From Methylobacterium sp. E-005 (GTDB lineage Bacteria > Pseudomonadota > Alphaproteobacteria > Rhizobiales > Beijerinckiaceae): a stretch of 64,000 bases of DNA. Shown here one piece after another: positions 1-10,604 of the stretch. Each line of letters starts with the position of its first letter. Within the stretch, counting starts at the first letter, position 1. The stretch is taken from contig NZ_JAKSYG010000026.1 in NCBI RefSeq assembly GCF_022829725.1, forward strand, positions 19,765-83,764, read 5' to 3'. The position numbers and the translations under genes are program-made. Under the pieces are notes generated by a model. The model saw nothing but the letters and a program-made list of their open reading frames with translations. It searched no databases and was not told the origin of the DNA.

Positions 1-1
1 C

Positions 2-811
2 CTGAACGAGGGCAAGGGGGAGGGGAAGGGCGGCGGAAAGCCAGCCCCCGCAGCCGCCCCGTCCTCGGGGCCGGGCGGCACCGTCAACGGCGTCAATCCG
101 GGTTCCGGGCGGCCGGGCAAGCGCGGCGACGCGTTCGATCCGTCGCAGGCCCCCGGCGCGCCGGGCGCGCCGATGCAGCTCGGCAGCACCCAGCCCTCCG
201 TGCCCCTGCCGCCCCGGGAGGCCGCCCCGCCCCGCGAGGCTTTCGAGGCGACCGAAGCCGCGCCGCGGCCGCAGCGCCTGCCGCAAGGGGCCATCGAGGG
301 CGAGGACGAGGACGCCGAGGCGGCCGCCCCCGGCTACGACCAGCCGGTGGACCTGCGCCCGCCGGCCCGCACGGGGGCGATCCCGGCCCGCCCCTCGGAG
401 AGCGTCGCCGCCACCCGGACGGGCGATCCGGCCGCCGATTACGAGGCCGCGGTCGAGCTGTACCGCGGCAAGCAGTACGAGCAGGCCGAGATGGGCCTGC
501 GCCAGTTCATCCAGTCGCATCCCCGCGACAACCGCGTCGCCGGCGCCACCTACTGGCTCGGCGAGAGCTACCTGGCCCGCGGCCGCAACCGCGAGGCCGC
601 CGAGCAATTCCTGAAGGTCTCGACCGACTACGCCCGCTCGAGCCAGGCCCCCGATGCCATGCTGAAGCTTGGCGTCACGCTCGCCGCCCTCGGCGCCCGC
701 GAGCAGGCCTGCGCGACGCTCGCCGAACTGGACCGGAAATTCCCGAATGCGGGCGCGGGGATCCGCCAGGGCGTCGTGCGCGAGCTGAAGCGCGCCCGCT
801 GCGGCGCCTGA
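2..811 (+). CDS. cpoB: CpoB/YbgF, Tol-Pal system TPR protein (5' end outside window)
   Basis: The reading frame is open from the left edge of the window to a TGA at 809-811, so only the C-terminal part is present. The first ~135 residues are Pro/Gly/Ala-rich and look like a linker. The last ~120 residues are TPR-like: an YEAAVELYRGKQYEQAE repeat, then TYWLGESYLARGRNREAAEQF, then an alanine-rich third repeat. This is the usual C-terminal domain of periplasmic CpoB (YbgF), which works with Tol-Pal and links outer-membrane constriction to peptidoglycan synthesis. Position just before tilS and ftsH matches the alphaproteobacterial order (pal-ybgF-tilS-ftsH). An ATG at 173 is internal to the frame and is unlikely to be the start. 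Confidence 0.85.
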   Translation: MNEGKGEGKGGGKPAPAAAPSSGPGGTVNGVNPGSGRPGKRGDAFDPSQAPGAPGAPMQLGSTQPSVPLPPREAAPPREAFEATEAAPRPQRLPQGAIEGEDEDAEAAAPGYDQPVDLRPPARTGAIPARPSESVAATRTGDPAADYEAAVELYRGKQYEQAEMGLRQFIQSHPRDNRVAGATYWLGESYLARGRNREAAEQFLKVSTDYARSSQAPDAMLKLGVTLAALGAREQACATLAELDRKFPNAGAGIRQGVVRELKRARCGA

Positions 812-825
812 GCAATCCGGCTTCC

Positions 826-936
826 CGGGGGACTCAGCCCTTCGGCCGGGTGTCCGGGCGGGGCCGGACAGCGGGCTTTGCCCGAACCCATCAGGGCTCC
901 GCCCTGAACCTGCACAAGGTCACGGACCTTTTGAAT
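826..936 (+). repeat. Triloop-hairpin intergenic element, copy A
   Basis: The element contains cgggc-ttt-gcccg, cagggc-tcc-gccctg and aaggtc-acg-gacctt, each an inverted repeat with a 3-nt loop, plus a longer-loop tccgg/ccgga stem. The last hairpin (916-930) ends 8 nt before the tilS ATG. The order and several stretches match the element after glmM at 6497-6630. Being in two intergenic sites suggests a dispersed REP-like family. Confidence 0.7.
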
Positions 937-938
937 CC

Positions 939-2063
939 ATGACTGGCCGTGCGGACGATCCCGTTCTTCAGGCCCTCGAACCGTGGCTCGGGGGCGATGT
1001 CCTGCTCGCCGTCTCGGGGGGGGCCGATTCGCGCGCGCTGATGCATGCTGCCGCTGCGCTAGGAGCGCGCGTGCGGGTTGCCACCGTCGATCACGGCCTG
1101 CGGCCGGACGCGCGCGCGGAGGCCGAAGGCGTCGCCGCCGCCGCCCGGGCGCTCGGCCTGCCGCATGCGATCCTCGCCTGGGCGGGCGCGAAGCCCGGCA
1201 CCGGCCTCCAGGCGGCGGCCCGGGCCGCCCGCTACCGGCTGCTCGCCGCCCATGCCGCCGCGATCGGTGCCGAACGCGTTCTCACCGGTCATACCCTGGA
1301 CGACCAAGCCGAGACCGTGCTGATGCGGCTCGCCGCCGGCAGCGGTCCCGCCGGGCTCGCCGGCATGCACGCCGCCCGGCCGCTCGCTCCGGGAATCGGT
1401 CTGGGGCGGCCCTTTCTCGCCCTGCCCAAGGCCGCGCTGGTCGCGTGGTGCGAAGCCCGCGGCATCCCCTACCTGCGCGATCCCGGCAACGCCGATCCGC
1501 GCTTCGCCCGCGGCCGCCTGCGCGCGGCCTGGCCGATCCTGGAGCGCGAGGGGCTGACCCCCGGCCGCCTCGCCCGCCTTGCCCAGCGTGCCGCCCGTGA
1601 CGAGGCGGCTTTGCGCGCCGCCGCCGGCCAGGCCCTCGACGCCGCGCGGCTCCCGGCGGCGGACGGCACCCTGCGCCTCGACGGAACCGTCCTGGCGGCC
1701 CTGCCGGAGGCGATCGCCCTGCGCTGCCTCGACAGCGCCCTGACCCGGGCAGGTGCGGCGCCTCGCCGGCTCGAACGGCTCGAAGCCCTGGTTCTCGAAG
1801 CGCTGTTGCCGGCCCTGCGGCGTCGGGCGGCGATCCGGCGTAGCCTCGCGGGATTCCTGATCGCCACGGACACCGCCGGCTTGGTGAGCCTCGACCCCGC
1901 GCCACCCCGCCGGGTGAGGGCGAAGAGTGCTGCCCTCGCCGCAGGGGGGTCGCCATTACTTGGCAAGGGAGAGCCCCCCGCCTACATTGGCGAGGTGTGC
2001 ACGGATGGACCGGCCAAGCCGGGCGAGGCGTCCGTCCCGGGGGTCGCACACGCCAAGGATTGA
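939..2063 (+). CDS. tilS: tRNA(Ile)-lysidine synthetase TilS
   Basis: The product has 374 aa. It attaches lysine to C34 of the CAU-anticodon tRNA-Ile using ATP, so that AUA is read as Ile. The N-terminal PP-loop ATPase signature SGGADS is at residues 26-31, followed by TVDHGLR and the GHTLDDQAETVLMRL segment typical of TilS. The C-terminal third is Ala/Arg-rich and poorly conserved, as is common in alphaproteobacterial members. The start ATG lies 8 nt after the last hairpin of repeat copy A, so no ordinary Shine-Dalgarno stands clear of the repeat. The stop is only 3 nt from the ftsH start, indicating co-transcription. Confidence 0.93.
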   Translation: MTGRADDPVLQALEPWLGGDVLLAVSGGADSRALMHAAAALGARVRVATVDHGLRPDARAEAEGVAAAARALGLPHAILAWAGAKPGTGLQAAARAARYRLLAAHAAAIGAERVLTGHTLDDQAETVLMRLAAGSGPAGLAGMHAARPLAPGIGLGRPFLALPKAALVAWCEARGIPYLRDPGNADPRFARGRLRAAWPILEREGLTPGRLARLAQRAARDEAALRAAAGQALDAARLPAADGTLRLDGTVLAALPEAIALRCLDSALTRAGAAPRRLERLEALVLEALLPALRRRAAIRRSLAGFLIATDTAGLVSLDPAPPRRVRAKSAALAAGGSPLLGKGEPPAYIGEVCTDGPAKPGEASVPGVAHAKD

Positions 2064-2066
2064 TCG

Positions 2067-3989
<1,923 letters not shown>

Positions 3990-4014
3990 GCCTCGCCGCT
4001 TGGAGGAACGTAGA

Positions 4015-4037
4015 GGGCGCCGCGAGGCGCCCTTTTT
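4015..4037 (+). terminator. Intrinsic terminator after ftsH
   Basis: A 7-bp perfect stem gggcgcc/ggcgccc with a gcga loop is followed directly by five T residues. It lies 26 nt after the ftsH stop and ends the cpoB-tilS-ftsH transcription unit. Confidence 0.92.
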
Positions 4038-4259
4038 CGTGCCGGATAGCGGGGTGGACCCGGCGCGCGTCTTCCTCTCACCTCCGCGGGGGGAGGGCGA
4101 TACAGGTCCGCCGGGCTCGATTCCCAGGTGACAAACCAATCTCGCTGTCGGCAAATGGCTGCATCGGCTTGGTCGCAGGACTCCGCGCCGTCCGACTCCG
4201 CGCCATCCGGCGAATCGGAAAACACAGGGTCTCACTCCACAAGGCGCAGCCCACCCGCC

Positions 4260-5006
4260 ATGCCGGTCTCGACCTACCTCGTCGTCGCCCTCGGCGCGGT
4301 CGTCGCCGGCTTCGTGCAGGGTCTCTCGGGCTTCGCCTTCGGGCTCGTCTCCCTGTCGTTCTGGGCCTGGGTGCTCGATCCGAAGCTCGCCGCCTTCCTG
4401 GCGGTGTCCGGGGCCTTCACGGGTCAGGTCGTCGCCGTCCTCTCGGTGCGGCGCGGCTTCGATCTCAAGCGGCTGGCGCCCTTCGTGCTCGGCGGCCTCG
4501 CCGGCATCCCCCTCGGCCTCCTCCTGCTGCCGCGGCTCGACGCCGACTGGTTCAAGGTGATCCTCGGAGTGCTGCTGCTCGTCTGGTGTCCGGCGATGCT
4601 GCTCGCGAGAAACCTGCCCCGCGTCACCGTGGGCGGCCGGTTCGCCGACGCGCTGGTCGGCCTCGGCGGCGGCCTGATGGGCGCGCTCGGCGGGTTCACG
4701 GGGGTGCTGCCGACCCTCTGGTGCACCCTGCGCCGCTACGAGCGCGACGTGCAGCGCGCCGTGATCCAGAACTTCAACCTCGCCATGCTCAGCGTCACGG
4801 TCGTCACCTATGTCGCCTCCGGTCTCGTCACCCGGGCGATGCTGCCGATGCTGGCCGTGGTGCTGCCGGCCATGCTGATCCCGACACTGCTCGGCGCGCG
4901 GATCTATCTCGGCATCAGCGAGGCGGCGTTTCGCACCCTGGTTCTGAGCCTTCTGACGCTCTCGGGCCTTGTCCTGGTCGGTGCATCGCTGCCGCGGATC
5001 CTGTAA
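4260..5006 (+). CDS. TSUP-family (TauE/SafE) membrane permease
   Basis: The product has 248 aa, nearly all hydrophobic, with about eight predicted membrane segments in two halves, fitting the TauE/SafE sulfite/organosulfur exporter family. The segment GAVVAGFVQGLSGFAFGLV near the N-terminus is the usual family opening. The frame is open upstream to an ATG at 4128, but that adds a 44-residue polar Ser-rich stretch with no membrane character, so the ATG at 4260 is preferred. Substrate cannot be told from sequence; family members move sulfite, sulfoacetate or other small anions. The gene stands alone between the ftsH terminator and glmM. Confidence 0.8.
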   Translation: MPVSTYLVVALGAVVAGFVQGLSGFAFGLVSLSFWAWVLDPKLAAFLAVSGAFTGQVVAVLSVRRGFDLKRLAPFVLGGLAGIPLGLLLLPRLDADWFKVILGVLLLVWCPAMLLARNLPRVTVGGRFADALVGLGGGLMGALGGFTGVLPTLWCTLRRYERDVQRAVIQNFNLAMLSVTVVTYVASGLVTRAMLPMLAVVLPAMLIPTLLGARIYLGISEAAFRTLVLSLLTLSGLVLVGASLPRIL

Positions 5007-5147
5007 GGTCTGTCAGGGCCTTGGCCCCATTTCGACCGCCTTTGTCGGGAAGCACCCCTCTAACGCCGCCGGCCGATCGGCATCCGGCGTAAACGATTGT
5101 CTGCTAAGCCTTGTTCGGCAGTGAGACCGGACCCCGGAGACGACCTC

Positions 5148-6488
5148 GTGCGCAAGTATTTCGGAACCGACGGGATCCGCGGCCGCGCCAACGGCGTGAT
5201 CACCCCCGAACTCGCCCTCAAGGTGGGTCAGGCGGCGGGCCTCGTGTTTCAGCGCGGCGACCACCGCCACCGGGTGGTGATCGGCAAGGATACGCGCCTG
5301 TCCGGCTACATGATCGAGACCGCCCTGATCTCGGGCTTCACCTCGGTCGGGATGGACGTGCTGCAGCTCGGCCCGGTGCCGACGCCGGCCGTCGCCATGC
5401 TGACCCGCTCGATGCGGGCCGATCTCGGCGTGATGATCTCGGCCTCGCACAACCCGTTCGAGGACAACGGCATCAAGCTGTTCGGGCCCGACGGGTTCAA
5501 GCTCAACGACGCGATCGAGCGCGAGATCGAAGTTCTGATCGACGCTGACATGCACAAGCGCCTGTCCGGCTCCAACGATCTCGGACGGGCCAAGCGGATC
5601 GAGAGCGTGCATGCCCGCTACATCGAGTTCGCCAAGCGCACCCTGCCGCGGCAGGTGACCCTGGAGGGTCTACGGGTCGTCGTCGACTGCGCCAACGGAG
5701 CCGCCTACCGGGTCGCCCCCGAGACCCTGTGGGAACTCGGCGCCGAGGTGATCGCGATCGGCACCGAGCCGGACGGGTTCAACATCAACCGGGACGTCGG
5801 CTCGACCGCCCCGGCCGCGCTGGTCGCCAAGGTGCGCGAGCGCCGGGCCGATATCGGCATCGCGCTGGACGGCGATGCCGACCGGGTTCTGATCGTCGAC
5901 GAGAAGGGGCAGGTGGTCGACGGCGACCAGCTCATGGCGGTGGTCGCCCGCTCCTGGAAGGAGGACGAGCGCCTGACCCAGCCGGGGGTCGTGGCCACGA
6001 TCATGTCGAATCTCGGCCTGGAGCGCTATCTCGGCGGCCTCGGGCTGACGCTCGCCCGCACCGCCGTGGGCGACCGCTACGTCCTCGAGCATATGCGCGA
6101 GCACGGCTACAACCTCGGTGGCGAGCAATCCGGCCACATCATCATGTCGGATTACACCACCACCGGGGACGGCCTCGTGGCGGCGCTCCAGCTCCTGAGC
6201 GTGGTGCAGCGCCAGAACCGGCCGGTGAGCGAAGTCTGTCACTGCTTCGATCCGCTGCCGCAGATCCTCAAGAACGTGCGCTACAAGGCCGGCGAGCCGC
6301 TCCGCCAGGACAGCGTCGTGAGTGCGATCGAGCACGCCCGCGAGCGGCTCGGCAATGCCGGCCGCCTCGTGATCCGTCCCTCCGGCACCGAGCCGGTAAT
6401 CCGCGTGATGGCCGAGGGCGACGACCGCGGCCTCGTCAACGACGTCGTCGACGAGGTGGTCGACGCCGTGACCCGCGCCGCGGCCTGA
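5148..6488 (+). CDS. glmM: Phosphoglucosamine mutase GlmM
   Basis: The product has 446 aa and converts glucosamine 6-phosphate to glucosamine 1-phosphate for UDP-GlcNAc, peptidoglycan and LPS synthesis. It opens with [12 protein letters not shown], the standard GlmM start, encoded from a GTG at 5148 with ggaga 7 nt upstream; an in-frame ATG at 5097 would add a tail unlike the family. The phosphoserine loop ISASHNP puts the catalytic Ser at residue 100. The Mg-binding loop DGDADR begins at residue 241. The sugar loop GEQSGH and the C-terminal phosphate loop RPSGTEP are intact. Usual position near ftsH in this group. Confidence 0.97.
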   Translation: MRKYFGTDGIRGRANGVITPELALKVGQAAGLVFQRGDHRHRVVIGKDTRLSGYMIETALISGFTSVGMDVLQLGPVPTPAVAMLTRSMRADLGVMISASHNPFEDNGIKLFGPDGFKLNDAIEREIEVLIDADMHKRLSGSNDLGRAKRIESVHARYIEFAKRTLPRQVTLEGLRVVVDCANGAAYRVAPETLWELGAEVIAIGTEPDGFNINRDVGSTAPAALVAKVRERRADIGIALDGDADRVLIVDEKGQVVDGDQLMAVVARSWKEDERLTQPGVVATIMSNLGLERYLGGLGLTLARTAVGDRYVLEHMREHGYNLGGEQSGHIIMSDYTTTGDGLVAALQLLSVVQRQNRPVSEVCHCFDPLPQILKNVRYKAGEPLRQDSVVSAIEHARERLGNAGRLVIRPSGTEPVIRVMAEGDDRGLVNDVVDEVVDAVTRAAA

Positions 6489-6496
6489 GGCCGGGG

Positions 6497-6630
6497 TTTC
6501 CAGAGGGCTCAGCCCTTTGGCGAGGTTCGGGGGCGGAGCCCCCGAGACCCGGGCTTTGCCCGACACCGGACAACGTCCGGCACCAGGGCGCTGCCCTGGA
6601 CCCGCACAAGGTCTCGGACCTTCTGAAACC
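6497..6630 (+). repeat. Triloop-hairpin intergenic element, copy B
   Basis: Six inverted repeats stand one after another: agggct/agccct (6504-6516), cgggggc/gcccccg (6528-6544), cgggc/gcccg (6550-6562), ccggac/gtccgg (6566-6580), ccagggc/gccctgg (6583-6599) and aaggtc/gacctt (6608-6622). Five have a 3-nt loop; the first has a 1-nt spacer. The order matches copy A at 826-936 in the same orientation. It lies directly after glmM. Confidence 0.75.
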
Positions 6631-6643
6631 GGGGCTTGGGTGC

Positions 6644-6976
6644 TCAGTCGTAGGCGGCGCTCAAGTCCGGCGGCGCCGTCATCCGCCACGCCGCCAGGAG
6701 CGCGGTGCGGAGCGTCTCCTCCTCGCACAGGTCGAGATCGAGGTTGGTCCAGCCCCGGCGGCCCCAGGCCCCGTCGAGGGGCGTGAACAGGTCCGGCTCA
6801 GCCTCGCACAGGGCGGCCTGATCGTCGGGCGCGAGCCGCAGGACCACCCGCGCCTCTTCGACCCATAGGGTCGCGAAGACCCGGCCGCCGACGCGGAAAT
6901 CCGGATTGCCGCTATGGGCGCCCGCCACCGCCTCGGGCAGCAGCAGCGCCAGGATGCGCACGTCTTCCGGGAGCAT
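6644..6976 (-). CDS. MmcQ/YjbR-family protein
   Basis: This 110-aa protein fits the MmcQ/YjbR (double-wing DNA-binding fold) family. Support comes from the N-terminal helix with ALLLPEAV, the central FRVGGRVFATLW strand region, the LRLAPDDQAAL motif, and the C-terminal LFTPLDGAWGRRGWTNLDL segment ending in an ALLAAWR helix. Biochemical function is not settled for the family. It is convergent with glmM, with repeat copy B between them. Confidence 0.8.
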   Translation of the reverse strand: MLPEDVRILALLLPEAVAGAHSGNPDFRVGGRVFATLWVEEARVVLRLAPDDQAALCEAEPDLFTPLDGAWGRRGWTNLDLDLCEEETLRTALLAAWRMTAPPDLSAAYD

Positions 6977-7162
6977 CGGCGTCTCAGCCTGCTTGGCCCG
7001 GCCGAGGCCGGTTCCGTTGTGAGGAGCGCGGCGGAGAGCTCATGCGGATGACCTCACGTGCACAATGATCCTGAGGGCGCGATGGTGCATGACGTCGGAC
7101 ACACACCAATATTTGAGGAACGGTGGTCTGCGTAGAAGGGTCGAAAACAGGCAAGCCTAAGA

Positions 7163-7174
7163 CTTAACGTTAAG
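7163..7174. promoter_or_regulatory. 12-bp perfect palindrome upstream of the omp gene
   Basis: cttaacgttaag is a perfect palindrome in an AT-richer stretch about 93 nt before the omp start at 7267. Its place between the divergent YjbR-like and omp genes suits an operator, but no specific regulator can be named. Confidence 0.35.
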
Positions 7175-7266
7175 CCGGATTTAAGACGTTACCCGCATTC
7201 TTCACAGGGTAAACCCCGAGCACGCACATGGAGTGTCGGGCTCACGAGTTCAGTAAAGGAATTCTT

Positions 7267-8253
7267 ATGGCCCGCTCCAAGCTCAACGCTTTGGTGCGTA
7301 GCCTGACGCTCGTAGCGAGCGTCGGCGCGCCCTGCCTCGCCGCTGCGGCGGACCTGCTGCCCCCGCCTCCCCCTCCTCCCCCCGAGCCGATCGAAGTCGG
7401 CGGCGGCTGGTACCTGCGCGGTGACGTCGGCGCCAGCGTCTACACCCGCCCGAAATACAGCGAGGCCTACGATTACACCGGCTATCCGGACGCCAACCGG
7501 TCCTTCGGCAACGTGATCGGCGGCGGTGGCTTCGCGGGCGTCGGCGTCGGTTATCAGTTTACCCCGTTCTTCCGCGGTGACATCACCGGTGAGTACCGCT
7601 ACGCCACCGGCCTGCGTGGCAGCGAGTACTACCGCGGCCCGGATTACGATGATGGCCTCGGCTCCTACGGCGTCAACAAGTCGAGCGGCAACTTCGACTC
7701 CGCCGTGGTGCTGGCCAACGCGTATTTCGACCTCGGCACGTGGTACGGCATCACGCCGTTCATCGGCGGCGGCGTCGGCTACGCCTTCAACCACGTCTCG
7801 TCCTACTCGACCAACCAGCAGTTCACGAGCCCGAGCTACGGCTACGATTACGGCAACCCGGTCTATGGCTGCGATTGCGGTGCGCCGTCCTACAACTACA
7901 AGCCGGTTTACGACGCGAACGGCAACGCGGTGTACAACACCAACAGCGGCAGCAAGTTCTACAAGGACAAGACCAGCGGCAGCTTCGCCTGGGCGCTCCA
8001 TGCCGGTCTCGCCTACAACGTCACCGACGCGCTCAAGATCGAGCTGGCCTACCGCTACCTGAACCTCGGCAAGGCCGAGACCGGCGCCGGCTACGTGCCG
8101 TGCTGCACCGGAAGCCTGCAGGCGATCAAGGTGAAGGACATCGAGGCGCACGATGTGAAGATCGGCCTGCGCTACTACCTCGGCGGCGTCGTCGCCGCCC
8201 CGCTGCCGCCGCTGATGCCGGAGCCGGTCGGCCCGCTGGTGCGCAAGTACTGA
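7267..8253 (+). CDS. Outer-membrane beta-barrel protein (Omp25/31-like)
   Basis: The product has 328 aa. Residues 1-28 form a signal peptide with a cleavage-like CLAAAA region, followed by a poly-proline stretch (9 Pro). The rest has alternating Tyr/Gly-rich strands (GGGWYLRGDVGASVYTR, GVGVGYQFTPFFRGDITGEYRY, LAYNVTDALKIELAYRYLNLG) typical of OmpA-like 8-stranded barrels common in Rhizobiales. The start is set by aaagga 6 nt before the ATG at 7267; an ATG at 7228 lacks a site. A tail after the last strand (PLMPEPVGPLVRKY) means the chain does not end in the usual aromatic residue. A strong terminator follows. Confidence 0.8.
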   Translation: MARSKLNALVRSLTLVASVGAPCLAAAADLLPPPPPPPPEPIEVGGGWYLRGDVGASVYTRPKYSEAYDYTGYPDANRSFGNVIGGGGFAGVGVGYQFTPFFRGDITGEYRYATGLRGSEYYRGPDYDDGLGSYGVNKSSGNFDSAVVLANAYFDLGTWYGITPFIGGGVGYAFNHVSSYSTNQQFTSPSYGYDYGNPVYGCDCGAPSYNYKPVYDANGNAVYNTNSGSKFYKDKTSGSFAWALHAGLAYNVTDALKIELAYRYLNLGKAETGAGYVPCCTGSLQAIKVKDIEAHDVKIGLRYYLGGVVAAPLPPLMPEPVGPLVRKY

Positions 8254-8595
8254 TCACATCCCGAACGCTCTCCGCCGCCGTGGATATGGGTTCGGCGGAG
8301 CGCGTGTCAGATCCCAGACCTGAAACCGCGCCCGATCGCACCGATCGGGCGCGGTTTTCTGTTGTGGTTGCGGATGTAGTCCATTCAAGTCAGTCCGTCG
8401 TAGCGATCACGTTCACGCTTGGCGATGGAACTAAGCCGCTACACACCGCTGGCCGGAGCCGAGATCGGGCACGACGCTCGATGATGTGCTCAACGACTGA
8501 AGGAAGAGAGGAATAGGGGGCGCCTTGGTCGGCGTTGCCGTCGAGATGCGGCGTTTCAGCAATCTCTCGGGAGGCAAGGCTTACAGATTTGAAAC
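8254..8595. other. Gene-free stretch after omp
   Basis: After the omp stop and its terminator the sequence becomes less GC-rich. No open frame with recognisable protein character was found on either strand. It leads into the 3' end of the degenerate glycosyltransferase. Confidence 0.5.
8323..8360 (+). terminator. Intrinsic terminator after omp
   Basis: A 15-bp perfect stem (aaccgcgcccgatcg at 8324-8338, complement at 8342-8356) with a 3-nt loop runs into a T-rich tail. It closes the omp gene. Confidence 0.92.
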
Positions 8596-9496
8596 TTATA
8601 GGCCTTCATGCCTCCGGAAGACGACAGCGGGATCGAGGTGAGTCGCGCGGATTTTGAGATTGCGCGCCGCGGGTCTCCTGCATCCACGCGATTTCCACTG
8701 CAAATGCGCCGAGCGAAAGTCCCATCGGCGCAGATCGGCGGTGCGTCCCGGCTCAGGCAGTTGATTCTGCCACGACGGAAGGAACTCCCTGCTTCCTATT
8801 ACTGCGAGTTGTGCAAAATAGGCCCCGGCGATCTTGGCGTATATATCCTTGACGCGCTCGGCCTCTGGCGTGTTCGTCCTGCGGCCATGGTCGTGGTGAA
8901 CCTTCGGCCCACGCAGCATCACGCCGGTGTATCCCGCCTGTGAGGCGCGGTGAGCGGTCATGAGATCGTTGCTTTCGAGTGGGCCAACGTGACGGACACC
9001 GCCCGTCGCGGCAAGAACTTCGCGCAGGAAGAACATATTCGCTCCTTGAACCGCGCCGGGAAAGATGAAGCTCTTGGGTGGAAGAAGCATCCCCTCTTGG
9101 AAGATCCACCATTCCGTGTTGGCGATACCGAAATCCAAGTCTTTAGAGAACCGAGTGATCTCGCCGCTGCCGTGCTGAAAGACACGCGGATTCAATTTGG
9201 CCTAAAGGGTCCTCAGATATGTTTCCTCTATATAGCAATCGTCATCAGTGAAAATGGTGAGTTAGTCGTCGTAAATACTTATTCCGGCGTTCTGCGCTTG
9301 GGCAAGTCAAGGATCTGCAGTCATCACCTATTTGACGGCGAACGGAGCAGATTCGGCGTACTGTTTGAAGACTGTAGGGGTCGCATCATCCGGAGCCGAC
9401 CCCACCGAGACCAGCTCGGCGTCAAAATCCTGCATCGGCTTTGTGGGTAAGCGCCGCAAGGCCACAGAAAGTTGCGGGACTCGTTTGTAAGATGCG
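8596..9496 (-). pseudogene. Degenerate family-2 glycosyltransferase
   Basis: Read leftward, one frame shows successive landmarks of a GT2 enzyme: DAELVSVGSAPDDATP, LAQAQNAGI, FTDDDCYIEETYLRTL (DxD-type acidic motif), QGANMFFLREVLAATGG and VHHDHGRRT. The frame is interrupted by four in-frame stops, at 9328-9330 (TAG), 9307-9309 (TGA), 9262-9264 (TAA) and 9202-9204 (TAG). The N-terminal piece (PATFCGLAALTHKADAGF) is in another frame, shifted near 9425-9435. It can no longer make a full enzyme. Where the original C-terminus lay is unclear; the open frame runs to 8596. It lies downstream of the methyltransferase in the surface-sugar cluster, so it was probably a transferase of that pathway. Confidence 0.82.
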
Positions 9497-9958
9497 ATGA
9501 TGATTGATGTCTTCAGCGTTACGGTATCTCAGGAAAGACGATATCGTTCGAAGAACACCTGCCAGATATGGCTTGTTTATTTGCAAGCCAGAGGTATTTT
9601 CTGTATCTAAAGGTTTACGAATTTTATCTATGCGACGTGTTCGATGGGAGGTGGCGAAACCGCTGTTCGATGCAGCCCCTGCACGCGCAAAAGTCTTCGC
9701 CGGGCGCCATCCCCTCGTGTGGCCCACCATGAGACGCCAAACGATTTGAAGGCCAATTCGCTGTTCCTGATGCAGCCGGACATCCGTTACGGCATCCGGC
9801 GGAACCCTGGCGACAAACGCCTGGGACCGATCGGCAAAGAGGAATGGCGTCCTCCTTGCAACTGCGCGCGAACCAGACGCGGCCCTTGCGTCAGGCTCCA
9901 TCCGATCCTCATCCGGGCGGATCGTGGCGGGGCGCGGTACTCCAACTGCAGGCCGGAG
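9497..9958. other. Unassigned stretch between pseudogene and methyltransferase
   Basis: Short open frames exist on both strands, but none resembles a known protein and none has a convincing ribosome site. The GC content is lower than in the core genes. It may hold decayed coding sequence from the same cluster. Confidence 0.4.
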
Positions 9959-10498
9959 TTATGCTCGCGTCTGACAATAAAGGTGCGCATCGTGAGGGCG
10001 GGACATGCGACGTCGTGCGATGCTCCTGTCTTGGAATGGCTGTAGACCGTATTGAGTTTCCGTAAATCCAGCTTCGTTCAGAGCCTGATCGAGCTTTTCT
10101 CGATACCAGCCGGATTTATGTTCATCCCCAGGCCAGCGCTGCCAACCGTACAGCGTACAAAAGACGTGATCGATGGAAAACTGAATTTGCTTTCCATCAA
10201 AATGATCAACGACATATCGACACCAAACCGGAATATCAGGGACGTCGAACAGAAAAACGCCGCCCGGTTCCAGCAATCTGCGCACCTTGTCGAGCGTCAT
10301 GCTGAACTGCTCATAAGTCAGATGTTCCATCAGGCCAAGCGCGATGACTTCTTCCAGGGAGTGGTCTGGGAGGTCGATTTCCCAGGGGTTTCCTACGATA
10401 TCCACCCCATCAAAGGGATTTATATCGTTGTGCAAGTATCCTGGAGTTTGGTTTATCCCACATCCAAGTTCAAGCTTTTTGAGAAGTCGTTCGCTCAA
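9959..10498 (-). CDS. Class I SAM-dependent methyltransferase
   Basis: The 179-aa product has motif I LELGCGINQ at residues 9-17, followed by an acidic turn (LHNDINPF), and then IALGLMEHLTYEQF and LEPGGVFLFDVPD in the positions of motifs II-III. This is the Methyltransf_11-like layout used by small enzymes of sugar and lipid modification. The start is a TTG at 10498: an in-frame TAA lies only two codons upstream, no ATG intervenes, and gagg is about 11 nt before it. It is downstream of the GmhA-like gene on the same strand, so methylation of a heptose or glycan is a reasonable but unproven role. Confidence 0.75.
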   Translation of the reverse strand: MSERLLKKLELGCGINQTPGYLHNDINPFDGVDIVGNPWEIDLPDHSLEEVIALGLMEHLTYEQFSMTLDKVRRLLEPGGVFLFDVPDIPVWCRYVVDHFDGKQIQFSIDHVFCTLYGWQRWPGDEHKSGWYREKLDQALNEAGFTETQYGLQPFQDRSIARRRMSRPHDAHLYCQTRA

Positions 10499-10604
10499 AG
10501 CCCGTTAGTCCTCATCTTGAATAGTCGAATACGTAGGGAGTTATATCGAATGGCACCGCATCCGTCATTGCCTGCGCCTGGAAGCTTGATCGATCGGGAT
10601 TCAA

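Noticed and set aside
8950..9450. Rightward open frame of 166 codons
   Set aside because: It is antisense to the glycosyltransferase remnant, whose GT2 landmarks are clear in the leftward direction.
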